From the NCBI GenBank assembly GCA_008973525.1, contig WACJ01000502.1:2604001-2668000 (forward strand): 64,000 nt of DNA, read 5' to 3'. A model generated the notes under the pieces. The model was not told where the DNA came from and ran no database searches. It was given only the letters and a program-made list of their open reading frames with translations. Positions within the stretch are counted from its first letter, which is position 1, and each line of letters starts with the position of its first letter. Below are positions 54,715 to 64,000 of the stretch, piece after piece. This DNA comes from Stenopsyche tienmushanensis (lineage: Eukaryota; Arthropoda; Insecta; Trichoptera; Stenopsychidae). A program made the translations under genes and the position numbers.

Positions 54715-54722
54715 GTTCTGAC

Positions 54723-55429
54723 TAATCTTGAGAAAGATGTTCAACGTCATCAGAGTCTCGTAGTTGGAGTCACACTCTCTTTCTCTCTAAAGTTGTAATC
54801 ACAAATCTTGGACAAATCGTAAGGGTAACTCTGATTTTCTGATAATAAGTTTTACAATAATTAAAATTTAAAAATCTTGATAAATTTCCTATTCAAATAT
54901 TCTCAATTTAACACTCAAACTGCTGAATTTGAGCAATTTTTTTCCGCGCGTTTTTTTATAAAAATTATCGTAACATGTTTTTTACTAATGATAATTTAAT
55001 ATTTAAGACCGAAGAAGACAATGAGTGTTATTACACTCATAAATAATTGGTAGAGTTTGGTGAGAAAGTTTACGACCCAACAAAAAATTTCTTTCTATTC
55101 AAAATCCATTTTAAACCATAATATTATGAGCTTTTGCAAAAAAAAAAACACGTGGAATCATAAATAATACCATATTGAGTTGTAAACATTAAGAAAAATA
55201 TATTTGTAATGTGTTAAGAGCTAAGAGATGGAAAGATCTCAACGACGTGCTAACCCGCGTTGGCGCGTGAGCGGGCCCCTGAGTGTTAATTGAACCAAAT
55301 GTAGAAAACAATCAGAAATAGCCAAATTAAAATGAAAGTCATATACGTCCGATAATGGATATGGCGTATAAGGAAGAGACATTTAAACTTAAATGCGAGC
55401 CATCGTGGGAAAGCTCAAAACGATGTTTA
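54723..55429. other. AT-rich spacer
   Basis: Nothing recognised; no frame over 60 codons. Confidence 0.3.
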
Positions 55430-55668
55430 ATTTTAAATTGACGTAAACGAAGATGCTTTATTCATATATGCACCGTTTAATCGCCCACACAAATCCAAAT
55501 TTCTCTCAGGACCTCTCAGCGTGAGTCAATCTTGTATATTAATTAATGAACCTTTACACTTTGGATAGTACATAATATTCATTAATTTCTTCTGGTATAC
55601 ATACACGACCTTGCCATCGATGTTTGAATTCGAACGTATATATGCGTAATTCCTAATCAACGGGTTAA
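55430..55668 (+). mobile_element. piggyBac-like short element A, copy A10, internally deleted
   Basis: GGACCTCTCAGCGTGAGTCA and TATATTAATTAATGAACC are the left core. CGACCTTGCCATCGATG then jumps to GAACGTATATATGCGTAATT and TAATCAACGGG with TTAA at 55665-55668. The middle and the left tip are missing. Confidence 0.6.
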
Positions 55669-56780
55669 CTGAGGCATCTGGAACGTCGTTCAATTACAAG
55701 CGTTGAAAGGCATGTTATCATAATTAGCTTTGTTGTGAAGCATGCTCGAATACATAATTCTCTGGATACATTTTGTCCATGTTTGGACGTGGAAATAATA
55801 TTTCATATCCAGCACGTTCCAAAGCCAGCACTCCAGGCCGGCAGTACAATAAGCATTAACACATACGACAAGACTGGAGGAAAATTTTACGATTGGCAAT
55901 AAAAATAAATAACAACGAAAGGCTTTTAATATCGCAGTAAAATAAAGGGCAGCTACGCTTTAAGTTCAACGCCAACAGTTTTGAGGGGTCCGGCCCCGGG
56001 GTGAATCAGTATTCGCGAGAAATATTCCTTTATAACCAATAAAACGACCATTCGTTGTAACCCACACCGCATAGCAAAAAAGGAGGATATTTATCATTTA
56101 CGCCGCCCTCTGCGAGATTACGTCATATGAGCTTTTTGAAGGATTATTTGATAAACGCTGAAGCGCAAATAGCAGGTCCGAGTTCGAAGGCGGCTTCGAG
56201 TAGAATAGGGAAAAAATAAATATGACAAGATAACAGTCGTAAACATGGCAGCTACAATGAAGGCAACGTGACAGTAAGCTTTCGGAGTGACAGCTTTAAG
56301 GCTGGACGGTCGACCGAGCTTTTTGTCGATCCCGGTTTATGGGAGGAGCTTTTATTAGATGTGTATGCGTGTAAAGAAAGTGTTAGCATAATATTTTACA
56401 GCAGTTTGTGACAGTTTTTTTTACGAGTGTACGTTTCTTTACAACGGAGGAAGCTGCGCTGATCTGATTGAGCCAATGGAGAAATCTTTTCTTTTCTTTT
56501 AGCAACTGGAAACATATTATTACGACGATACGTACATAAGGGCCTACTTGTATTTTATTATTGAGGTCCTCACAAACTGGCGCCAAAGGCCCGTCAGTGA
56601 AGCGATTTTGCTGCGACAAGAATATGTAGGCGCCAGGGCGGCTACTATTAACACAAGAGTATAAATATTGAGGAACTCGAGACTGGTATAAATGGGAGAC
56701 CAGCGATTAAAAGACGGAAAAAAGCTTATCGAGGATAAATGAACGATAAATAATCCAAAAGAACAATATAACAAATCATC
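55669..56780. other. single-copy stretch with GC-richer parts
   Basis: 55970-56350 is less AT-rich. Overlapping minus frames (56383-56619, 56544-56774) have no recognised domain. No repeat copy. Confidence 0.3.
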
Positions 56781-57408
56781 TTGACCCGTTGAAGAGGAAT
56801 CCCGTATATGCTATGTTGTGAGTGATAAAGAAATATTTTCGCACATTGTGTGCGGAGATAAGTGAATCAGAAACAGAGACGAAGAGAGTGTCTTGCATCT
56901 CATCATACACTCGTACATCGATGGCAAAGTGGTGTTACAAAGGTACCCCTACACGTCTAAATATTCTCAAATATTTTATTCAGAGTACAAAATAGAGGGT
57001 CAACATCAATTATCAACAGATGACGACAAAATAAACATTAAAATTATTATAGAAGTTGTCCGTATCCGGTTGAAAACCATCAGGCATAGGGTCTTCTTAG
57101 ATCGTTTTATCTTCTTAGATATACTTAAAAATCAACGTGGTAACAATGTGGTAATTTGTTTCAAGCTTCAGCAAATATGTACATTATTTTGTTACTAAAA
57201 CTGAAGACACACATGGATATTGTTTATATTTAGGCGAATAAATGAACGAATATTGTGTGCTATCAAAAGTGTTAAGGTTCATTAATTGATGTACAAGATT
57301 CACTCACGCTGTGCGGTCCTGAGAGAAAAATGGATTTGTGTGGACGATAAGTGGTGGACATACGAATATAGCATCTGTGTTTAACTGAATTTAAAATTAG
57401 CTCATATA
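56781..57408 (-). mobile_element. piggyBac-like element A, copy A11, long form
   Basis: Left end TTGACCCGTTGAAGAGGAAT; right side fades at AAAATTAGCTCATATATC. It contains all A blocks in order plus a middle segment (about 56985-57165) that A9 lacks. That segment includes GGTTGAAAACCATCAGGCAT then AGGGTCTTCTTAGATCG. It aligns with the two sides of the hAT insertion in A5, so this copy represents the uninterrupted form. No transposase frame. Confidence 0.65.
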
Positions 57409-57424
57409 TCTGTACACACGGTAT

Positions 57425-57645
57425 CAAATTAAGTGCCCTTGACGGCGCCATCTTCAGTGGCGCCGCCTCTTCACTACGCGCAGGAGGCGGTAGTGAAGAG
57501 GAGACAGCGGTTGGCCTTGGTTGCGGGAGGACGTCCTTCTCGCAGCCAGATCTTTCTCTCTCTCTCTCGTGTAAAAAGTTACCTAGGGAAGAGAGTTTTT
57601 TGTCCGACGCCCCTTCCATCCCAATCAATCCATTCGGCTACATAT
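57425..57645 (+). mobile_element. LTR-B fragment, copy 5
   Basis: CGCAGGAGGCGGTAGTGAAG, GGTTGGCCTTGGTTGCGGGA, CGTCCTTCTCGCAGCCAGAT, a (TC) run, and GAAGAGAGTTTTTTGTCCGA. It covers the middle and 3' part of the LTR. Before it lies an inverted word pair (GGCGCCATCTTCAGTGGCGCC at 57444-57464, each arm 6-7 bp). Frames here (57272-57628 minus, 57433-57738 plus) are shadows. Confidence 0.55.
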
Positions 57646-59269
57646 GATCCGAAAAAAGAACGGACCGCAGGCAATCCGACTAACGCTAATAGGGTTATAT
57701 TTATAGCCTACATTTGGTCGTCACATTTATTATTTTGACACACATAAGCTTCATAATCTTCATTTATGCTTTTTATACCGGTCATAATAACCCATGTAAC
57801 GTATGCCATACGATATTGTAGTTTAAGCGGACAAAGGAAATAAATCTACACATTGAAGTTAAAATCCAAATTGAGAATCGATTGAGAATACGTCCTCATA
57901 GGCCATGCGCGTCTATAGCCGCAAGGATTGCAATTAAAAGTGTACAAGAAACTCTCAATTGGGAATAATAAATTAATCGTATTTTTTAATAAAATTGTAT
58001 TCGAAATATAAAGTCCTCTGGGGAGATTAAATATCTTTATATTTTGTAAAGATAAATGCAAGAAAAGTTACAAGCAATGTGTTTCAAAGAGACTTTGTAC
58101 GAAATATTAACATTATTTAGACAAGAAGGGAGGATTGAGTTCCATGCCCATTTATTGTAGTCAATCGCTGGTAAATAAAATTGGATGGGACATTAAAAGC
58201 TTTATTTTAATGCTCTTTTCCTCCCCCAAATTTAAAGGATCATAGCAGACACAATAAAGATTTATAGAGAATGAAATGTTCATTCAAAATTGGAAAATCC
58301 CCTGAGCTAGTTTTCCGTCGATCGTCGATGAAATTCAAATTCGGTTACATTAACTAACTTAGTTTTTTTTAGATCTTTTCAAAGGCCGACCCCGGCAAAG
58401 TCTTTCGGAAAGCCATGAATACGATATTCGTTGCGTAATTACTTGAATAATAAGTTCAGCAAAGGTTGGATGCAGGGGATTCGACCGGGACGTACCATAT
58501 TAAAGTTTCACGGGTAAATTCATTTACGTCGAAGTTGAAACAATTTTCCGAGAGAGAAGCGCGACATCAGATCATGATTTTCTGCAAGACTTCGTGAAGG
58601 AAGAATTAAGGCAAATTCTTTAAAAATTGGGCAATAAATAATATGGCAAAAGGTTCGATGTGACGCTTGGACATTGAAAAGCGATTTTCTGACACAGATT
58701 TCGCTCATGTGTTAAATGCACACATAGTGCCCACACAGTGGAAAGATAGAAAAAGAAAATGGGAAGACAAAACGGTAAGTATACAACGAATGGACACGAA
58801 GCGAAGAATAAAGTTAAATAAACAGAGGAGTTGAAAAGAGTCGGGGATTAGTTATGGACCGGATAAGCTCAGTTAAGCCTGGAGTGCATTCGACTCAGAC
58901 TTTATATGTACTTGCACCGGCCGAGGCTATTCACTTTGTCTATGACTGTGCCTTCAAAGATATACAGCTTTTCTGGTCAGTTGTTTAGTATTTACTAAAA
59001 GAGAGAGGTCAGATGAGTTGTAGTGTACAGCATTCTTTCGCTGAAAGTTTACTGAATGAAAGCTTGCCTCGAAACAAGTTCCCGCTGATCCAATTAATCT
59101 TTAAGGCAGAAAATTGATGGAAAATGAAGACAAAATGAATAGTATTTATATAATAAACAAATCAATTTGATTACAGAGTAGACCATTGAATGGTACGCAA
59201 ACAATACTCCATATACACCAAATTGCAACATAACGTTTTTCAATAAATTGGGTAAAAGTATTAATGTAC
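57646..59269. other. single-copy stretch, nothing recognised
   Basis: AT-rich with a less AT-rich part at 58260-58720, where a 62-codon minus frame (58520-58708) lacks any motif. No repeat copy recognised. Confidence 0.3.
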
Positions 59270-59384
59270 TAACTGCCGGATGACACATAATGATAAGGTT
59301 TATACGACGATATATCGACGTTGGCATTTTTCGCAAGTGTTGACAGCGACGATATATCGACGTGCGACACTAATAGGGTTAAGC
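59270..59384. mobile_element. GATATATC-palindrome element, copy 2 (partial)
   Basis: ACTAACTGCCGGATGACACA, ACGACGATATATCGACGTTG, and again GCGACGATATATCGACGTGC, ending CACTAATAGGG with TTAA at 59379-59382. The spacing of the two palindromes (about 55 bp) is similar to copy 1 at 41988-42338. Confidence 0.5.
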
Positions 59385-59409
59385 ATGCTGCATGCCGTTT
59401 AAATATATA

Positions 59410-59664
59410 GGGTGCGACAGGTAGAACTACCTTATTTGAAACTGCGCGCCTTGAAGCGACAGTTATTCAGAGAAGAGTGAGGTGACGCTTCTTAAGCGAA
59501 CGCATGTTCTTCCCTCATTCCACTGCATGAATTGATATTAAACTTACACTATAGAAAACTTTAGATCCTGTTCTTTCGAATGAGTCCTACCTCCCTTCTC
59601 TTTTGGAAATAATTGTTGCATCAGAAAGCGTTTTCTCAAATAAGGAAGTTTCCCTGCCGCACCA
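59410..59664. mobile_element. TIR element F, short copy
   Basis: Left end GGGTGCGACAGGTAGAACTA then CCTTATTTGAAA; right end inverted GGTGCGGCAGGGAAACTTCC then TTATTTGAGAAA. About 255 bp with terminal repeats of about 35 bp. The interior differs from the copy at 44807, so it is a distinct subfamily. Confidence 0.6.
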
Positions 59665-60052
59665 TGTAAAATGCATAATTCATGTTTCAGAATTAAATGC
59701 ATTTTACATTGTGTAGCAATACTTCAGATTTAATTTAAACACAAATAATTTGTAAAATATTACAATATATAAACATGCAAATATTTGATGTTGTATAGGG
59801 CATACGTTGAGTTAGTTGTTATTTCTAAATCAAATTCATAAACATCTCAATTGTCAAGATTAAGAATGCATTCTCCAAAAATAATTTATATATATGGATC
59901 TATGTCGATGGAGTCAAAATCCATAAAGTATTAGGAGTATCGATAAGTCCTTGCCGCATTTGATAGACGTCTATTTGAATTTAGTTTGTGTCCTAGACAC
60001 GGTGAAGACAATATCTCCGTAATTTTTTTTTTTAAATAACTATTGGTTACTC
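59665..60052. other. AT-rich spacer
   Basis: Nothing recognised. Confidence 0.3.
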
Positions 60053-60265
60053 TAACGTGGGCGATTTAATTCGGCAGATTAACAGCGACATCGTTCGTCT
60101 TTTTTTTAGGTGAAATGTGCTATTTTAACAGTGCCATCTTCTGTGTCGGTTGGGTGGTGACGCGCAGGAGACGAGAGTCAAGGAAGAGTCGTCGGTTGGC
60201 CTTGGCTGCGGGAGGACGTCCTTCCCGCAGCCAGATCTCTTGTTCTCGGGTGAATAATGAATCCG
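60053..60265 (+). mobile_element. LTR-B fragment, copy 6
   Basis: AACGTGGGCGATTTAATTCG, CAGATTAACAGCGACATCGT, TGGGTGGTGACGCGCAGGAG, then a perfect hairpin with arms GGCTGCGGGA and TCCCGCAGCC (60207-60235), and GTGAATAATGAATCC. It lacks the first bases and the 3' end. Second-best copy. Confidence 0.6.
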
Positions 60266-61594
60266 ATTATAAGTAACAATGGAAATTATTTAATTGAGTA
60301 TTATTGTACAGCTTTTAATAAAATCATTTTTTTTCTCCAAATAACTAAAAAAAATGACATTTCTTTTCGCTTTGCTTAATATTTGTATATATTTTGACTC
60401 AAAACCAGATATTTTTTTCAAAAGAGGAATTGAAAAATTCAAAACCTGTGTTTTGTTTTGTAAGATTTTATAAATTAAAATTAAAAAAATAGATTAATTC
60501 TTTCATTGATCAACAATCGGCAAAGACTTTTCAATACATCCAACATATAAATCCTTGATCAAAACAATAAAAAAATCTTCTATAACTTTCTACATTATTA
60601 TGATCGTAATAAAGGGATGCTTAACAATTATAGAAGTTCTTTTTGATTTTAAATTTATAAGTATTTTGGATCTAAGCCCTGTATGTAGCAAAAGGCGAAG
60701 GAAATTGGATAGCTTTTATTGTATTGGATATTTAAAAATTGTGCTTTATTGTTCATCCATATCCAATTATGACTTATTTCTAGTGAATTTAATTGAATTG
60801 ATTTAAATTTTAATACGCCCAATACACGATGGAAGTATAAATACAGGGCGATGACACGGCGATGATGGCTTTCGCCCTTATTTTTCCGTTCCGAATTGGC
60901 CTCGATTTGACTTCAAAATTAGGGATCAAATTGAATTTCACCACCTCGAAGGCCCAAATTAATAGTTCCAGCTATATAAGTAGACTCAATACGCTCTTAA
61001 TTATCGTCTCATCGTTTGTCCCGGAACTTTCGTCGGTCTGAGGTGAAAATTGACATTTGAATAATTAAAAGTTTTCATCGCGAAAAACAAGACCGGTCCT
61101 TATTTGCGAAAAAAAAGTTTGCGACTTCAAAGACGGGTCGTTAAGATTTCAATTGACGAGGAATTTGAATAAATCAAAATATATTTTCCCGAGCGGAGTT
61201 TCAAGGACCAAAATAACAAAGGGGCCCAAAAATGTATCAATTTACGTCGGGGCTCGAAATGACAATTGTATTAACTTTTAATAAGGCCCAATTGTGTAGC
61301 GATATCGTTTTCAACTTTTCGAATAAACCTTTTTGTTCCAGTGGTGGTTTATATTTTCAATGGGGATTTCAAGTTGGACAACGGGATTCGGCCTGAATTG
61401 CATATACAAATTGCTTTACTCGATATAATCGGTTTAACTCTCATTCCGGAATATTGTCGACTACCATTTAGTAATAGTTCACCCCTTTCTCTTTTTATTT
61501 GAATTTGACTTTTAATTCCATATATAAATTTAAAAAAGATTAGGATGAACATGAATCGTGACCAATTGACAAATTCCAATTATTCAAAAAGAGC
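60266..61594. other. single-copy stretch with GC-richer island
   Basis: 60266-60830 is AT-rich with an 83-codon plus frame (60555-60806) of no recognised family. 60840-61400 is less AT-rich and single-copy. Candidate regulatory island. Confidence 0.3.
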
Positions 61595-61920
61595 ATTCTT
61601 ACACGTTGAGCTCGTAGACAGACAGAGACTAAGAGAGTGTCTTGCGTACAGCGTACGATTGTATAGAACCAAAATTTATCGACTAATAATATCTGAATTA
61701 TATAATGGATCGATTTCAAGTGTATTATTTATATTTACGCAAAGAAATGACCGAATATTGTATGCCATCGAAAGTGTTTATTTATTTATGTACAAGTTTC
61801 ATACACGCTGCGACGGTCCTGACAGATAAGTGGATTTGTACGGATGATAAGAAGCGGGCATACAAATATAGCATTTAAGTTTAAGACGATTTAAAGTAAG
61901 CTCACTACTCAAAGGGTTAA
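61595..61920 (-). mobile_element. piggyBac-like short element B, copy B3
   Basis: Reverse B family: GAGCATTCTTACACGTTGAG, GAGTGTCTTGCGTACAGCG, TTATTTATTTATGTACAAGT, CACGCTGCGACGGTCCTGAC and TCACTACTCAAAGGG with TTAA at 61917-61920. It covers nearly the whole family and aligns with B1 and B2. Confidence 0.65.
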
Positions 61921-62179
61921 TGCAGCGTTGAAAGAAGTAGATTATTTGGCAAAACTAATTGCCGTTGGTAATGCTGAGGGATAAAGTGGTAAAGATAAAT
62001 CTTCAGCGCGTTAAATCTAGGGAGATTTGTTAAACTGATAATTAACTAAGATGTTTATGGAATTGAGTATGATTTTAATAAATTATTAAATGTGTTTATT
62101 GAAATTAAATTATATATAAGGGAAAATTGTAAATGACATTTATTTTATTTTGTTAGTTTTATTATAAACAAAAACAAAC
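61921..62179. other. AT-rich spacer
   Basis: Nothing recognised. Confidence 0.3.
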
Positions 62180-62475
62180 ATACAAACATTGATTTTTATA
62201 TATATAAAATCTACTGTAAGTTAATTGTACTATACCTATATTATTTAAGAAAGTGTAAACAATAAGTTGGCATAGTTTTATCGCAATCGAACGAACGGTA
62301 TGGTAGCGCATTAAAAACGTACAAACAAATATTGATTTTTATATATTAGACTATGCCTATGTTACTCGCGAAATCTTTAGCAATAAGTGGACGAAGTTTT
62401 ATCGCAATCCGATGAACGGTATGGCAGCGCATTTCGAACGAACAAAACCCAATTCATTTTTATATAAAAAATAAG
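62180..62475 (-). mobile_element. Helitron-like element, copy 5, tandem units
   Basis: GTTTTATCGCAATCGAACGA then ACGGTATGGTAGCGCATTAA, and about 130 bp later GTTTTATCGCAATCCGATGA then ACGGTATGGCAGCGCATTTC. Each unit is preceded by TTGATTTTTATATAT-type sequence. Two units as in copy 1 at 18180. Ends are not clear. Confidence 0.45.
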
Positions 62476-63734
62476 AAGAAGATAACATATGTGATACTTA
62501 GGGCAGGTACCTCTGAGACTACACTTCAATATAGACGAACTCGCAGAGGAGGAAGAATATTAGAATTTAATGGAAAGCCGACTCCTTGGCTGAGATGTCT
62601 ATTCGAGCCGCCTGGGATGCAGAAGGAGCGAACGCGTCTTCCAGCGGCCAAGACTATTGGTCGACTCATTCGTCTAATTGTCTGCTCATTCACACCCTCA
62701 CAGTTACGATAATTTGATATATTGACAATTTAATATAGGTATAGATTTTCATAATGATGATAATGTAGAATTGTTTTCAGAAACGTTTGTAAATAAAATT
62801 TGTAAAAAAATATTTTTGTTAGATATAATTCGTCATCGACGTTCGTGGTTAGTATGTAATAGAATATGCATGGTTAAAAAAATCTCAAGAAAATAAGCCG
62901 CGTTCCGTGAGAAAGAAATTACGAACTTTCCACGACGATGAGTTATGAAATTTCCGTTGCCCTCGTTAAGGATACAAAGTTTCGCAATATAAAAAAAAGC
63001 AAAAAAAGGGCAAAACAACGACGTGAATGAAAATCAGTCAAAGTTGAGCCACCGGAAAAGTTGAACCCTTTTAAGTTCATATTTAAAACACGTACAGGCT
63101 CGTAGGACACGTATTGCGCTGTTGATTTTTCCAATATGTCCCTGCTTTAATTGGGAGCGCGAATGTAAGCGAAGTACTTCAGATGTAGATTCGCCTTGTA
63201 GCTTTCAAAGAAAGCTCTCGAAACGAGACAATATTCCGGGACGGGTGTAAAAATATTGTTATGCCGACGGGGACGTTACCGTGACACGAGTTGTTAGGGG
63301 GTGGTATGCAAATTAAGCGAGTTACCTTTGTGAAAGTATCGGATGGGGCGTGGGAAAAACTCCTCCTTTTGTACGATAGAATCTTCACACGGCCTATTTA
63401 GATTTGCCGAGGTAAAGATTTACGTTGCATGTATAAGCTTCGTTAAGTATCTTCCGCGAATCCTGTCAGAGCGGTTAAATTAACCGTATTAAATTCAACC
63501 TATTTCCAGCTGAAATGCTATATTTAATTATGGAGCATTTCGCATAAGTTGCGGCGAACGAGTGCTGAATATTATCTAAAAAACCATGATAAAAAGGGCA
63601 ATCTTTGGTTCAAAAATTATCACAATGGAATTCAAGTTTGCTCTATTGGGAATTTATAGGAATGACAGGAAATTTGTTTCGCACAAGATCACGATTCTTT
63701 AATCATCATAGTAAACGTTAAATTCCATTCTTTC
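62476..63734. other. single-copy stretch with GC-richer island
   Basis: 62870-63480 is less AT-rich. Frames at 62491-62712 (plus), 62943-63134 (minus) and 63179-63388 (minus) have no recognised domain. No repeat copy. Confidence 0.3.
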
Positions 63735-63830
63735 AAATGAACGTCATCTCATCCTTCTCGAAATAACTGTCGTTTTAGGGAGCTTGTTTCAAATAAGGAA
63801 GTTTCCCTGTCGCATTCTGTATCATATGGC
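63735..63830. mobile_element. TIR element F, right-end fragment
   Basis: CATCCTTCTCGAAATAACTG and TTTCAAATAAGGAAGTTTCC then CTGTCGCATTCTGTATC. It matches the right end of the short copy at 59590-59664. No left end is recognised. Confidence 0.5.
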
Positions 63831-64000
63831 TTAATCTAATAGTTGGACTTGTAACTCAAGCATTTTTGGAACAAATCTATGGAAAGTCATATCCATTGCA
63901 TTGTAAAAGATTATATAAAAAGCTAATAATATAAATAATGTATGTTTAATTATATTATTTTAGATTACAAAGCATTTTGTAAGAGCGAAAGAAATTCAAC

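Noticed and set aside
57272..57738. Two opposing frames over 100 codons
   Set aside because: They lie over the end of piggyBac-like copy A11 and LTR-B copy 5, both repeat families with no coding in other copies.
1..64000. CRISPR array, operon, riboswitch or Shine-Dalgarno features
   Set aside because: No regularly spaced short repeats, no dense co-directional genes, and the transposon content is that of an insect-like eukaryote.

Overview
This window looks like a non-coding, repeat-rich piece of an arthropod (most likely insect) nuclear genome. The base composition is AT-rich with many homopolymer runs. No bacterial-type operon, rRNA or intact tRNA is visible, and no long open frame reads as a host protein. 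The recognisable coding matter is transposon debris typical of insects: mariner-like, hAT and MULE-like transposases and an R1-like LINE. The best host-gene candidate is one 59-codon frame with a convincing signal peptide at 2409-2588, and it is weak.

Layout. 1-10 kb: transposase wrecks (about 840-1350, 3015-3330, 6880-7180), an LTR remnant (1672-2075) and the first members of a TTAA-flanked, piggyBac-like short-element family. 9.9-15.6 kb: a TTAA-bounded element (9928-10257), an R1-like LINE 3' end interrupted by a GC-rich insertion (11285-12535), and a complete hAT element (14192-15223) nested inside a piggyBac-like element. 15.6-35.7 kb: further short elements separated by single-copy stretches. 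35.7-40.3 kb: a degraded mariner copy followed by an LTR retroelement (36437-40264) whose two 655-bp LTRs I read as identical and which lacks any gag-pol coding. 40.3-64 kb: more short elements, two more hAT copies, a MULE transposase remnant and several GC-richer single-copy islands.

The repeats are the main content. Comparing the window with itself gives these families: piggyBac-like A (11 pieces) and B (3 pieces); a hAT family (3 copies, two with perfect 8-bp target duplications); LTR-A (one element), LTR-B (6 fragments) and LTR-C (3 junction fragments); a TIR element with ATGCG-rich ends (3 copies); a TIR element with GCGGCAGGGAAAC ends (4 pieces); a Helitron-like family (5 pieces); a SINE-like pair; pogo-like ends; and several unnamed pairs.

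The GC-richer single-copy islands are the best candidates for host function, perhaps as regulatory DNA, but conservation cannot be tested from one sequence. Many boundaries come from visual alignment and are approximate to some tens of bases, except where target duplications or TTAA sites fix them.
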